Shown here one piece after another: positions 45,910-57,807 of a DNA stretch of 64,000 nucleotides (positions within the stretch are counted from its first letter, which is position 1; each line of letters begins with the position of its first letter). The notes beneath the pieces were generated by a model that had not been told where the DNA came from, ran no database searches, and saw only the letters and a list, made by a program, of their open reading frames with translations. Origin of the DNA: Salvator merianae (lineage: Eukaryota > Chordata > Lepidosauria > Squamata > Teiidae); contig QVOM02000126.1 in the NCBI GenBank assembly GCA_003586115.2, forward strand, positions 54,750,139-54,814,138. Direction: 5' to 3'. The position numbers were made by a program, and so were the translations under genes.

Positions 45910-46670
45910 AATATAAATTTATATTTGTATTTATTGATTTTTATACAGCCCTTCACCATAGAGAACAATAAGCAGATAAAATATAACTATAATAATAATA
46001 TAATAACAACAACGATGATGATGATGATGATAATAATAATAACAACAGCAAAATAGAAGGGACATAAAACAAATAATATAGGGAAGTTAAACAAAACATA
46101 GGAACAAAATCAAATTAAAAGGAATAGCGTAGGAGGGGAAATGTAGTTACATCTAATTAGCAAGAGCCTGACTGAAGAGGAATGGTTTAACTAAATGCTG
46201 GAAGGTGGACAATGAAGAAATATGGCATATTTCTGGAGGAAAGCTATTCCAAAATTTGGAGGCCACCACATAAAAATGTCCTCTCTTTAGCTACTAACCC
46301 AGAAACCTGATAGAGGGATGGTATTTCTAGGAGGGCCTCATCAGAAGATCTCAATTAATTGGCAGAACTGTACAGGAGTAGGCACACCTTCACATATTTG
46401 GATCCCAGGTCATTAAGGTCTTTAAGAGTCAGAACCTTGAAATGGGCCTGGAAGCAAGCTGAAACCCAGTGCAGACCTCTAAGGACTGGAGTAGCATGTG
46501 ACTGGACCTACACACCTGGCAGCACCTGGCAGCAGCATTTTGCATGGGATTGAGCTTCCAGACCTTCTTCAAGTCCCATGTAAAGTGTGTTACAATAATC
46601 CAATCTGGAGATTACAAAAGCATGGATAACTGTATCCTAGAAATCTCTGTCTAGGAAGGGAAAGGAAAGT
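45910..46670 (-). mobile_element. L2 LINE 3' end fragment
   Basis: This is antisense to the L2 3' region and aligns with 15,660-16,430. TATTCCAAAATTTGGAGGCCACC matches CTGTTCCAAAACCTGGGGGCAGCC. GTTACAATAATCCAATCTGGAG matches the ATTACAGTAGTCCAAACAGGAG block. AACCTTGAAATGGGCCTGGAAGC matches the CACCTTGAATTGAGCCCAGAA block. The 3' tail at 45,910-46,080 contains (GAT)n and (AAT)n repeats. It is considerably more diverged than the 15.6 kb copy. Confidence 0.8.
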
Positions 46671-47832
46671 CCACACCTATGACACTATTTTTGCTATCAT
46701 ACAACACTTTGAAATCCATTGCTTTTTTTTTTTTTTTTTAGCATATTCACTTCTTCTCTTCTTTTGCTGTCATCTCATTTTGGTCTCTGCTGCTGCCATG
46801 CAGAGATTGGTTAATCATCTAACTATCCACCTGTCCAGGGATGGAAGCAGAATAAATCATTATGCTCCCTCTCCTCAGTCCCCCTCCTGCCTTGTGGAAC
46901 CAGAGGTAACACTTTCTGAAGCTGGGAAGGAGCAGGGGGAGGAAAAGTTAAAAAGAGAGAGAGAGAGAGATCCAGCTTCCCCACTTCTGCTATCAATTAT
47001 CCATGTGGTACCTTCTGATTGGTCAACTGCTGAAATATGTGAATGAATCTGGAATGAGGGATGGAACAGAAGTCTGCTGACAAGAACACATTCCTTGCTT
47101 CCAGATTACTGTAACAGATGCTGCTCCCACATTACAAATGTACTCCTCTATTGCACAACATTGTTGTCCATGCACATTTGCTTAAGAGGTATTTTTTTCT
47201 TGCCAAAACTGTTTGGCAGTGGGAGGAATGATGCATTTGACCATATTGAATTAATGTCACTGCTATGATGATTTTTACAATGTGTTTGGATGGTGCCTTA
47301 GAGAGAAATATACAGGCCAACCAAAATGGATAACCTTTTAATTCTGGCATGGAGGTTCTCTCACCTCAAGCTGTTCATGGCCCTATATTCTCCTGCTGCC
47401 CAATGCCTTATAAGGCACTAGGGATATGGTTGTCTATGACAGCTGATGGCTGACCCAGATTCTATAGAAGGATTGAGATAAACTTTTATCTTCTGTACTT
47501 AATTCTCATTCTTCACTAGCTTACAAAAAAAGAATAACAGATAAACATGTTAATTGGATATTGCAATAGCAGCAGTATATAAATCACACTCACAAAAAAA
47601 TTATAAAATCAGTGTTTTTGGTGAAACACATGGCCTGCAAACTATTTTTGTGCTTGTTTTACACAGGGTGGCCTAGGGGTCTCTATACAATCTTTCCTTT
47701 CTTTATTTTTCGTTCTCCAAATAATTTCTCTGGCAGTCTTCACTGTGCAAACTTTCTCGGTGCTCTCTTTTCTTGAACATTCCAATTATCCTCAGCTAGC
47801 ATTTCTCGTAAGCACAGTGAAGTAGAGAGAGC
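46671..47832. other. Anonymous sequence
   Basis: It contains a T-homopolymer at about 46,723-46,739 and a (GA)n run at about 46,954-46,970. Nothing else is recognised. Confidence 0.4.
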
Positions 47833-48295
47833 GTTTTCCTGCACTTTCCACACTAGAATAGGATAATTATCCTGTTCTAATATGGAATTTACCAAGCAGC
47901 TTGGACGCCGTCCTCACTGCATGACCCTAGTCTTAAATACAGGCATTCGCATTGCAAATGCTGGTAGCTTCACCCAGTCCTTACCTTGACAGAGGTTGGA
48001 CACTTCCCAGCCTCTGCTGTCATGACCAGCAGTGCTGCACAGTGCACAAGCATGATCATGTGATGAAGCAGGTACAGTCGCTGAGCACCATGCACAGTGT
48101 GAATGTACTTTACTAGGAACTAATTATCAACTACTGATAAAGCTGTGGAGCACTAATTTGTGCTCCACAGCTAGTTGTGATGGGGAGCATCAATATGCAA
48201 TATGCTGCTCCCAGTCACAAGGGCCTCTGTGAAGTCAGAAACACTTTGCTAGCAAGTATCCCAGACACTTGCTAGTTCAAAGCACGGACAGACCC
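47833..48295. mobile_element. MITE, uninterrupted relative of 2516-3164
   Basis: It starts TTTTCCTGCACTTTCCACAC with the small palindrome TAGAATAGGATAATTATCCTGTTCTA, and ends AAAGCACGGACAGACCC. CAGCTTGGACGCCGTCC aligns with the site where the 180-bp foldback inserted at 2596, which fixes that insertion's duplication. Confidence 0.75.
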
Positions 48296-48790
48296 TGCCT
48301 GCCTAATCTGCTCCTCACAGTTTTTTTTCTTTTTCTTTCCCTAATTAATTTAAATCTCTTTTACATTTAAACATGTAAAAAGAAGGTCTTCCAAAACAAA
48401 TTACGCACTGTACTGATTGCTGGCATTCAGTGCCCAGTTTTCTTGATTGCTTGTGCTTCAATTAAATCTCTGTGGAAAATACTGTGAGTTAATATGTCCA
48501 CTGTCTTTCTTCAGAACTTAAAGGCAGCCACATAACAGCAGTGAAATGTTTGACAACAAACAAACATATATACATACACTTCTCCTGATGCCTTCCCTAG
48601 GGATGGAAGGATCATCCCTATTTCCGTTCCATGCCAGTTCTGCAATTGCTTAATAAGAGATCCATTCACTTCCATTTGTGGCAAACATTTTAAATGCATT
48701 AAAAGTAATATATAACTTATTTTGTAAGCATCTTTCTTCCCCAACGTGCATTTTCGCATACTTTTCCATACATTTTCATGAAAACCTGTA
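48296..48790. other. Anonymous sequence
   Basis: Nothing recognised. Confidence 0.4.
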
Positions 48791-48792
48791 AG

Positions 48793-49005
48793 ATGGTGGT
48801 GGTGGTGGTGGTGGGTGAGATCAAATTGTGGCCAATTCCTGGATGACTTCATGGGCATCTCCATAGGTGCCTCTATGCATTTTTCTTGGCAGAGATACAA
48901 AGTAGTTTGCTATTGTCTAGTTCCAGGGAGAGGCTGTGGATCAAACAGGCAACCCTCTGCTTTCCAGGCAGTTTTCTCTACCACTGAGCTAAAACCATTC
49001 CTGAA
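48793..49005 (-). mobile_element. tRNA-derived SINE with (GGT)n at its tail
   Basis: On the minus strand the head reads TTTAGCTCAGTGGTAGAG (A box) then AACTGCCTGGAAAGCAGAGG and TTGCCTGTTTGATCCACAG (B-box region). The body and an ACC-rich tail, the (GGT)n at 48,793-48,813 on the plus strand, follow. This is the most complete tRNA-like head among the copies. The head looks lysine/alanine tRNA-like, but I do not assign the parent. Confidence 0.75.
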
Positions 49006-49315
49006 AACCCATATAGCCACATGCAAATTTCTGCACATAGCTTTTATTGGGGGAAAGGGAAGATACCATATAATATCAATATCATATCACAAAATTGGAG
49101 CCTTGCTTAGTCTGACAGCTGCAATCTAAGCATCATAGAAAACATATTCTGTCAATCCACTTCAAAATGCAGATTGAAGGAATTTATTTTCTGTCTCTAC
49201 AGTGATCAAATAAGCCACCAAACAAAATTCAGAAGAAATGATAGAAGTTCAGGAAATCAGTGAAGAAGCACCTATTTGCCTTAGACTTTGAGAAAATAGT
49301 TCCGCCTACCCATGT
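49006..49315. other. Anonymous sequence
   Basis: Nothing recognised. Confidence 0.4.
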
Positions 49316-49463
49316 TCAGGCACTGTTATTGTTTTTAGTGTGTGCATTTTATATTTTGGTTTTATTGCTGCAACCTGTCCTGAGACCTCTTTGGGTAAAG
49401 GGATAAAAGTGCAAATAGATAGATAAGATAGGTAGGTAGGTAGGTAGGTAGGTAGGTAGGTAG
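49316..49463 (+). mobile_element. L2-type 3' end with (TAGG)n tail
   Basis: GCAACCTGTCCTGAGACCTC, GGGTAAAGGGATAAAAGTGC then GATA and TAGG repeats. It matches the sense 3' end at 27,260-27,345. Confidence 0.6.
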
Positions 49464-50560
49464 ATGAGTTACTTTCATTAGAGAATAATAAAACTTTTTG
49501 AGAAACTGCAAGATGAGTTTTGATACAGTCATGGGCTTCATTCTCAAGGCTCTAAAAAGTGGGAAGGGGACCCAAGGCAGGGAACCATTGTGCAGCTGAT
49601 ACAAGTGGTGGGCAAATGCCACATACCTTGCCATGCTTCCTGGGATGCTGCTGTGTGCAGAACTTCCATATGCAGCAAGGAGGATTCTGCCTGTACTCAG
49701 TGCAAGGAACCAAAAATGGTGCTAGAAGTTGCCCATATTTGTGTTCACCACAGTGATTCCAGGTGGGTTTATGGCCCTCCGGTCACCTACTCCTCCATTT
49801 GTGGATCTGGTCATTTCAGCCAGGGGTTGGCTTGGGAACTGATAGATGGGTGGAACTGTCTGGATGCCCAGCTCTGTGTGCATCAAAATGTTTGGATGCC
49901 TCATCTCTTCAGGCACCATAGATGATCAAGTTAAACCATGCCCTTCAACATGCTAGAGGCAGAAAACCATTGCCTTTTTAATACCAAATGTATCCTTGAG
50001 GGAGGCAGCTTTGACTGAGCAATGCAGCAATCAGCAAAGCTGCCACTCATGTTGCTGTCCAGAGCAGTTCTGCACCTCAGTTGCTGCAGCTTTCCCAGCT
50101 GCTGTTTCACTCCTTCACTGAAGTGTCGTTAAAAGGACTGTGGTTTATTCACCCAGATAATCCTGGTCAAAATGGAGACTTTGTGAAAGACTGCTGAGAC
50201 ATCCAGGGAAGTTTCCAGTGGCGGCAACCTGTAGGGCACTTCTATGAGGGTAGCAGAAAGGATGTGATGCTCTTATCGGAAACTTCTGTTTGATCTCTGC
50301 AAACTGCATTTGTCAAAACCCAGACGAAGAGGATGAAAAGGGAGCTCCCAGTTAGAGTTTTGTCCCTTTCCCATTATGCTGGTGTTAAGAATTCATGAGC
50401 TACTTCTGGTTTACAGAATCAGATCCTTTCTGTTCTTTCCTTATTCATTCCAAGGCAGTCAGGAGAAGTTTAGTCTCATATCCACAAAATGTCTTTGAAG
50501 ACTGGTTTTGATCTAGTTTCTCTTAGGCTATTTCCATACACAGTTGGTAGGCTGGACCAA
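49464..50560. other. Anonymous sequence
   Basis: Two overlapping frames at 49,559-49,925 have no recognisable domain. Nothing else is seen. Confidence 0.4.
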
Positions 50561-50977
50561 GGCCCTGTTTGTACTTTAGTGCTAGTGAGTGTCCAGATGC
50601 TCACTAGCACAGTGCATCTGCATTATGTGGAGCTTAGGAGTTCAGGAACATCTGCAGACACTCCCAAATGCTACTAACTGGACTTCCAGGTGCAAATGCT
50701 GCAGACTGAGGCATGGCACAGCACAGCACACCACAACTGTGGCTGTGGCTATGGCTATGGCTATGGCTATGGCTATGGCTATGGCTGTGCAGTCACATAC
50801 TGTATCCACAGTCACTATGCCAATGGCTGGATATTCCTGCAGTCACTGTCATGGCAGATGTGCCAGTATTCATTCTGGGCTGTTCCAGCCCTCACAGTTT
50901 GAATGACTGCTGTGCCAAGGAGTTTGTTCCAGCTTATAGAAGTCTGCCATTCTAAACTTGAAGGTGTGAACAGACCC
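50561..50977. mobile_element. MITE of the GGCCCTGTTTGTAC family with a hexanucleotide expansion
   Basis: The left end is GGCCCTGTTTGTACTTTAG and the right end AAGGTGTGAACAGACCC. It is the inverse orientation of 53,985-54,395 and 35,517-35,884. Inside, TGGCTA units expand to about eight copies at 50,737-50,786, where relatives have only two or three TGGCTG-like units. Confidence 0.8.
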
Positions 50978-51003
50978 TAAGTGGCTGCCTAATTCACTTA
51001 AAT

Positions 51004-51181
51004 CCTTTCTGTACTGAGCCTTACTGGATTAAATCTTGGAATTGGGACCTGCCATCTGCATGCTATTGCAGACTAAGATATGCCCCAGGCAGTGCCTGCC
51101 ACAGTCTGCACTGGCATCATGCAAATGTCAGGTCCCTATTCTAGGATAAAATCTAGAACAAGACCCAGTGCAGAAAGGGCC
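51004..51181. mobile_element. Foldback MITE (GGCCCTTTCTGCAC family)
   Basis: Third full copy of the 180-bp foldback: GGGACCTGCCATCTGCATGC on the left arm, TGTCAGGTCCCTATTCTAGG and CAGTGCAGAAAGGGCC on the right. The left terminus is eroded. Confidence 0.8.
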
Positions 51182-51185
51182 TTCA

Positions 51186-51610
51186 TCTGCATGGGACTAG
51201 TGGTATTCCAGACCAGAAGCATTCCCCCAGAACGATTCTAGATTAGCTGCAGTTCTGTTTGAAGAGTCCTTTACCCATCCCAAACTGTCTTTGATGCTTC
51301 CACACCTGGTCCAGCCCCCTCTTTGAAGCTTATGCAAAATTCAAAGATCACTTTTGAATCCCTTGCATGAAGATAAGCACACTATCTTTGAGGATGAGGT
51401 GTGGGTCAATTCCTGGCAAGGCTGGATGGTGCCTTGAGACAGTTTTATGGACCGGAAGAGCAATGGCACCTCCTCATTGTTGTTGGTCTTGGTCCAGAAC
51501 AGACAGCATCCTTGCCCTCGTGATGTGGATAGTACCTGCTGTGCTTGGTCCAGAACAGGCTGGAGTGGAATAGTTAAACCTTTCCAAGCAAGGTTAGTGT
51601 GGAAATGACC
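51186..51610. mobile_element. MITE with TTTCCACAC-type ends, left end truncated
   Basis: It aligns with 7822-8137 in several blocks and ends TTAGTGTGGAAATGACC, the inverted form of the other copy's start. Its left terminus is missing next to the foldback MITE, which probably inserted there. Confidence 0.5.
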
Positions 51611-53213
51611 TTGTTCTCTGGATGGTGACTGGGATAGGTTACCTGCTTCTTTCTTTCACTTTTCCCTGTGTGAATGGGATGCACAAGGTCTTATTTTGGG
51701 AATTACAAAATCAGGGTGGAATGAGGTCATGCATCTTGTTCATGCTTCCTCTGTCCCATTTCATTTTTTGTTGAGCAAAATTCAAGGTAGAACTAAATAA
51801 TAATAATAATAAAAAAGATGTACAAGAACATATTCAAACTCAAAATATTGCTTCAAACTGCTTAGGTGTCAATAGATGAGGATAGGGGAAGATATGTTTC
51901 TTCACAGCTTTTACCTGAGGTATTCATTGTGATACCCAGTTTAGTCAACGTGAATCCTCCTTGCCATTCTGGGTATGGAAATGTAATTTGCACCTCTATG
52001 AGAGAAGATCAACAAATCTGGCCCCCCAGCATGAGGCCTGCTGTTGAATATTTCAACATTCACTTCAAACCTTCCTTTTGCCTGCCCCTCCTTTCTCCCA
52101 TACTTCAAAAACATAAACAAAGAGCAAAATCAAAACTTCTCCTTTAAGTTTTAGTTCTTGTTAACTTGTGCCCTGGTACCAACTGCCTTTCTAGTACTAC
52201 TATTGTCTACTTCAGGGCATAGTTCTCACATGCAAAAAATATATGCATTTTAGAACATGAGCATGACCAAGGGGCAGATTTGGATAGAATATTCTCCCTT
52301 ATCTTGGTGCTTTGTTGACACACATTAGGTGCCTTTTCGTACCAATCCAATTTCATTTTCATAAAGCTAGCAATATATACACAGTGTTTGTGTCTAGGTA
52401 CTGAAAAGTGAGGCCTAGCTATACCAAGTTATACTACACATTGTTCAATATTCCGCTGTAGGGAGATTGCATATAACATTGCTCAGCTTCTTAGGTTGCA
52501 TAGTATCTTACCCAAAAGCATGTTATCTGAATTTGGATTTTTTTTCCTAAAAAGTGTATGCATTGCAGTCTTTACTATGGATTGGTATGTAGGTGTGTTC
52601 TGTCCACTGGGTGCTACACCTTGGTGTTTCTTTACCTTTTCCTTAAAACAAACAAAAAAAAACCCTAATACTGGGGTACCTCCAAATATAGTTTAAAAAC
52701 TGCAATTTCCCCAGGACTATTTTGGGATTGCTAAATGTACCTGTAGCAATCCCAATATATTGCCATTAGTCCATTGAAAAAGTGCTATATAGGCACCACA
52801 GAAAATCCAGCCCTGACAATGGGTTTTTCATTATCCTGGATTGCTTACCTTGTCTGCTGCTTAATTGCAGGATTGCTGCTCTTCAAAAATACCTGTGTGC
52901 AGGAAGTGTGTGAGGGGGAAAATATGGAAGTCAGAAGTTGCTTGTTTGCATCTGGGCACTTTTGCAAGAACAGCAATCCTCAGAAGAAATGACAGATGAG
53001 ATAAAAACCCAGCCAGGACTGTTCTGGGATTGTCTCCTGCAGGGGCAACAAGAGATGAGTACAGGATCTAATCAAGATCCTGCAATTTCCTCTTGCCATC
53101 TAGAGGCACCTCCAGTGTCCAGCAGGATGGAACTGCATCTACAAATACTCTAAATGCCCCCCCCCTGCCTTGGACACGGGCAGTGGTCCTCTTCAAGCAC
53201 CCAAAGTTAGCTG
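51611..53213. other. Anonymous sequence
   Basis: Nothing recognised; open frames are short. Confidence 0.4.
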
Positions 53214-53231
53214 GAAATTTTTAGTATACAC

Positions 53232-53482
53232 ATGGTTTTATAGAAACTGGAAACCCTTTATTGATTTTGTGGAAGAACTGGAAAGCAGACTTGTGATTGC
53301 TGGATTTGAGGAATGACAGGGAAAGAAGACAATCAGTGGAAGAGAAGAATGGAAAGTGATTAGGAGGGGTGAGAAACATGAAATATAGAAGAAACTTTGA
53401 ATGAGAGAGGAAGTCAACAATAAAAATCAGTGTATGAATGTTTGAGTACAATTTAATTTTATATGTTTCAAAATAAAATAAA

Positions 53483-53538
<56 letters not shown>

Positions 53539-53541
53539 AAA
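53232..53541 (+). mobile_element. Very short 5'-truncated L1 with (AAAG)n tail
   Basis: The plus strand encodes the last residues of L1 ORF2 (RNWKPFIDFVEELESRLVIA, then GFEE and a stop). A ~150-bp 3' UTR follows and then an A-rich tail turned into (AAAG)n at 53,484-53,541. An 18-bp duplication flanks it at 53,214-53,231 and 53,542-53,559 (15 of 18 identical; GAAATTTTTAG against GAAAATTTTAG). This is a textbook target-primed insertion of about 310 bp. Confidence 0.88.
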
Positions 53542-53984
53542 GAAAATTTTAGGACACACAAGGCAACTCTTTATGAAGGCCATAATGGCAGTGTTTTCTT
53601 GTGTATGTATTGATGGTCAGCAGGGGATTTTCTGGGTTAGGGTCTCTTTGTCTTTGCTGGCTATAATGCTGTTTCTCTCACAAGTGAACCACCTTCCTTT
53701 TCATTTTGAAATCCTTATTTTCTTGGTGACATTGCAAGTCCAGGCTTTGAACTAAAGGAGAAGGAGATCCTGAACAAAACCAGCCCATTCCCTTGGAAAC
53801 ATCACCAGCAATCTTTCCTTACATTTTGCCTGACGCTTAGCAATCCTTCCCTTCTCCCCCATCCCCATCTCTCTTTGCCTGCCTCCCAAAGATGAGACTG
53901 TGATGTTTTCCTTGTTCCAGACCAGGTGTAGAAGCACCAAAACCTGGACCAGAATAGACAGAATTAGTACACCTGCAGACCTGT

Positions 53985-54395
53985 GGGATCTTTTCACACT
54001 TTCCACCTTAAAATGGGATAATTATCCCATTCTAAGGTGGAACAGTCCACACAGTGAGACAACCATCTGCTCTGCGAGGGCTGGAAAAACCCAGAACCTG
54101 GATTCCAGAGCTTGCAGTGTGAATGCTGGCCACCTGCCATGACGGCAGCTGTAGAAACATCTGGCCACTGCCATGACAACCAGAGACACAGCATACAACT
54201 ATGAAGCTCCAACTGTGCCATGCCGTAGCCTACAGTGTTCACACCCAGAAGTAGATGTGAATGATACGCAGCAGGAGCAGTGGACAACAGTAGCTGTGAA
54301 TCCTCCTGATCACTACGGCTCCTGCAAAATGCAGGTTCTGCGTTAGTAAGCATCAAGATACTCACTAGCACTACAATAAAGTGCAAACAGGCCCT
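53985..54395. mobile_element. MITE of the GGGATCTTTTCACAC family
   Basis: The left end is GGGATCTTTTCACACTTTCC with the palindrome AAAATGGGATAATTATCCCATTCT. The right end is TAAAGTGCAAACAGGCCC. The interior shares AGGGCTGGAAAAACCC, GAATGCTGGCCACCTGCCATGA and CTCACTAGCAC with other family members. Confidence 0.8.
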
Positions 54396-57300
54396 TTCAA
54401 ACAGATCCACCACTAAACTGGGATAGGCAGTCCTTAGGATAGTTGTGGATCAGAATGGGGCTGGTTCTGTGCAAATGAAGTGGACTAAGGAGCACTTTGT
54501 TCCAGAATACCAGGCAAATGCCAAAAAGGCCTTCAAAGCATGCATTAGAAGCAATGGACCAATTGTGAATCATAGGAGAATAAATAAAAGTTGCAAGAGC
54601 TCCTTTCCTCCAACTATCGTTGAAATGATCTGCTCCAGTTATTGGCCCAAGTTAAATTTATTTATTTGCAGGGCTGTTCACTCAGCATGAGCAATGCTAA
54701 GGGATTTGACCTTGATTTGTTTAGGAATGGACTTGATTTATCCATGTCTAAGAACCAGAACTTGTAATCCAGAGGTCACATGCTGGCAATCAGCCATGTG
54801 GCATGGTAAAATAATAGCACTGTGAGCTCCTACCAAGAGTATTTATAGCTAGAGAATCACATATTTTAAAGATTCCACCTAGTCTTCTCCTTCTGTGATA
54901 GGACACTTCTGAGTTCCAAAGAAGTGCTTCATGCAGAGGATCCACTACAAAATCCCTCCCACACACATATCATGGATTTTTTTTCCATATTTGCCCAAAT
55001 GGCATGCAATAATCACATCTTATTTTGTATAAACCTTGTAGGAACAGCATAGAACCTACCAGACATTCTTCTGAGTTTGGGGCTGAAATGCATGCAGATT
55101 GCACTATATTTCACATCATCACTTGGCCATATCAGACTTGATCAGGCTTGCATATTACCAAAAAAAGCCACTTCAGCCAGCAAAGAGGATAGGTAGAGAA
55201 GTATGATTGGGCATAGTCTCTGTGACCAAAAAGAAAATACTAGAGCCTCATCACTTCTTACAATGCAAAGAATGTGAGAGTAACTTCAAAATGTTATGGA
55301 AAAAAAAATGTTTCAAACTTAGGCATCTTCCTTGAATTGCTTTATTAAATAAACATGGGACCTGTTGAAATTTGGCATTTTTTGCTGGTCTATCAGGATC
55401 CATATGTTTCCCTTGTTTTTGATACCTATTCATTTTTTAAAGTTGCTTTTTGACCACAACTGAATTGGAGGTGAGGGAGGAAGGGTGATGAAAGTGGAAC
55501 TGATGTGAGATGTCCTTACCCAAGTAAAGTTCATGGCATTTAAATAGAGCTGAGAAGATGAGAAAGGAACTAAAATGTGCTGAAGTTCTTCAAAGACTGG
55601 TGTGCTGGGAGGAATATTGATGAGCTGAGGAGAGAAGTGGGAAATTGGTCAGCTTTTACTGAAGGGAATTGATTGAACATTTCTGTAATGCAAAGTGTAG
55701 TGGAGATGGAAAAGCACCAGCTTCCTTTGTCTATACTTAGATTCGTGGGTGGGGGGACTGTGATAGTTATGTCAATTAGTGCAAATGGAGGTCTCATCTG
55801 GGCAGTGATTCCAACTGCAGGACATTATTCATTCAGTGTTAAAAGATTTCAATCTCCCATCAATCTTCCAAGAAGTAGAGATTTCTGCAGAGTGCAGCTG
55901 AATCACAGCACAGCACAGTGCATTGCCAATAGTATTTCATTATTTTATAGAAAATGTTAAAAGAATGATTCTTAGCTGAGGAGATATCTCAGTGGATCTC
56001 TTTCATTCTCACAGTCTCACCCTGTCATTGAGGCAGGGAGCTTATCAGTCATAACTGAGGATGAAGTATTTAAGCTGTTATCCTGGGTGCACATACCTGC
56101 AAATCTTCCCCACTGAACCCAGTAGAGTTTTTGGAATACATGTGTGTAGGATTACCCTGCTAGTTGGTGAAGCAGTAAGACTGAAAATGCTTTTGCTTTT
56201 AATGATAAATTTAAATAACACCCCTGGTTGATGGGACAGAAGGCCAGAAAATGTTCCTCCCCAAGACTTAATTTTCATACTTTATTCCCCTACTCACAGA
56301 AAAAAAAAAAAGGTGGAAAAAACAGAAAACAAAATGTTGACTAGTGATGCAATCTTTTCTTGGAACTGATGGATAAAATGTGCATGGAGTCTCCAGACAC
56401 ATTTGTGCAGTGCACCCTCTTATAGCATGCAATCTCTCAGAATTAATTTGCTACTACACATTTCATAAATAGCGGCAATAAATCTAACGTGTTCCCATGA
56501 ATTGGCATTATACATGCCAAATGCAGAGGTCAGAAATTAAGCCTTAAGCTTGCTGGGATCTTCATATTGGTCCAGCAACTATTTCCCCACTTGTCCTTGA
56601 ATGGTGAAGAAGGTCCCTGCCATGGTTGCTTTCTGGAATAAAACAACTACTTCTTTGTGTGGATTGGTGTGTTTTGCTAAATTTGGACTAGATTTTAGTG
56701 GCAAAGAATGGGTTTCCCATAGCGTTTAGTGGGGAAGTATACTGATGTCACTCTTCCCCCCAGTTCAAGCATTCTGCTGCCAAATGAGATGCTCACCCAC
56801 TGCCAAATGTGTGTGCTCACCCACACCCTAGACAGGATTTCAGTGTCAAAACCTGGCAGGAAAAGTGCCCTTTCCTACCTCTGAAGTCTTTACACATAGG
56901 TGTGGGTATAGTGGGACAGCCAGAGCTCTGGGGCCTCAAAAATGAAGTTTTCCAGGAACTTCCAAGGAAGCCTCCTGACAAATGAGAAGGAGACTCTCAC
57001 TAGTGTTTGGCTTTGCATGTAGGGCAGCAAACTTTTTTCAGTTTTGGTGGCAAGCACTCAGGAGCAACTTGACCTTTTTGGTGGTCACCTCATAGAGCCT
57101 TTCTTTGCAGCCAGAGACAGAACATGGATCAGGGGCTTGGCAGGACAAGTTGTTTTTTTTTTTTTGCTAGATAGGAAAGAAGAGGACCAGCAGAGACATG
57201 TCTTGCTGCCTAAGGCAGCACACAGAACTGGGACATGGCAGGGCAGCTTTTTTGTTTGTTTGTTTGTTTGTTTGTTTGTTGGTCAGGGAAGATCTTACAG

Positions 57301-57504
57301 TGGAGACTGCAGCAGCACTGACCACACTTGTGCAAATGACCATCTTCCTCTTTGATGGTCCTGACAGTCGACTGACTGATGCTGAAACTCTTCCCAAGGC
57401 AGTGAACTTTGTTTTCTTTGAGCTGGTCCAGGACCTTGATTTTGTTCTCAAAGGTAAGACTCTTTTTTAATCTCTGTTTTGCCAGTAATCACTGCTGTTT
57501 TATT
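54396..57504. other. Anonymous sequence with a (TTTG)n repeat
   Basis: A (TTTG)n run lies at about 57,252-57,281, and T-rich runs near 57,150. A frame at 54,445-54,690 has no identifiable domain. I recognise nothing else in this 3-kb stretch. Confidence 0.4.
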
Positions 57505-57807
57505 ACCGGAAGAGGTGGTGTCAGCCATCAGCCTGGATGGTTTTAAAAAAGGATTGAACAGATTCATAGAGGTCAGGTGTATCAATGGCTACTGGAATGG
57601 ATGCCTGGGTACTGCCTCCAGGTTGGAAAGACAAGCAGGATGTCTGTAAAACCATTTGCGGGGAGTCAAGAGCAGGTGAAGGTTCTGTGTTTAATTCTGC
57701 TTGAGAATGGCCAGAAGCAATTGATGGGCCACTGTGTGAAAGAGAATGCTGAACTAGATGGGCCATTGCCCTCATCCAGCAAGCCTCCTCTTATGTTCTT
57801 ATGTTTT
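57505..57807 (+). mobile_element. CR1 3' end with terminal repeat
   Basis: GGAAGAGGTGGTGTCAGCC and TTTTAAAAAAGGATTGAACAG encode the end of CR1 ORF2. Next come GCTGAACTAGATGGGCCATTG and CTTATGTTCTTATGTTTT, the terminal short repeat typical of CR1 3' ends. It is 5'-truncated to about 300 bp. Confidence 0.85.

Noticed and set aside
48793..48813. (GGT)n with histidine-rich antisense frame
   Set aside because: It is the repeat tail of a tRNA-derived SINE.
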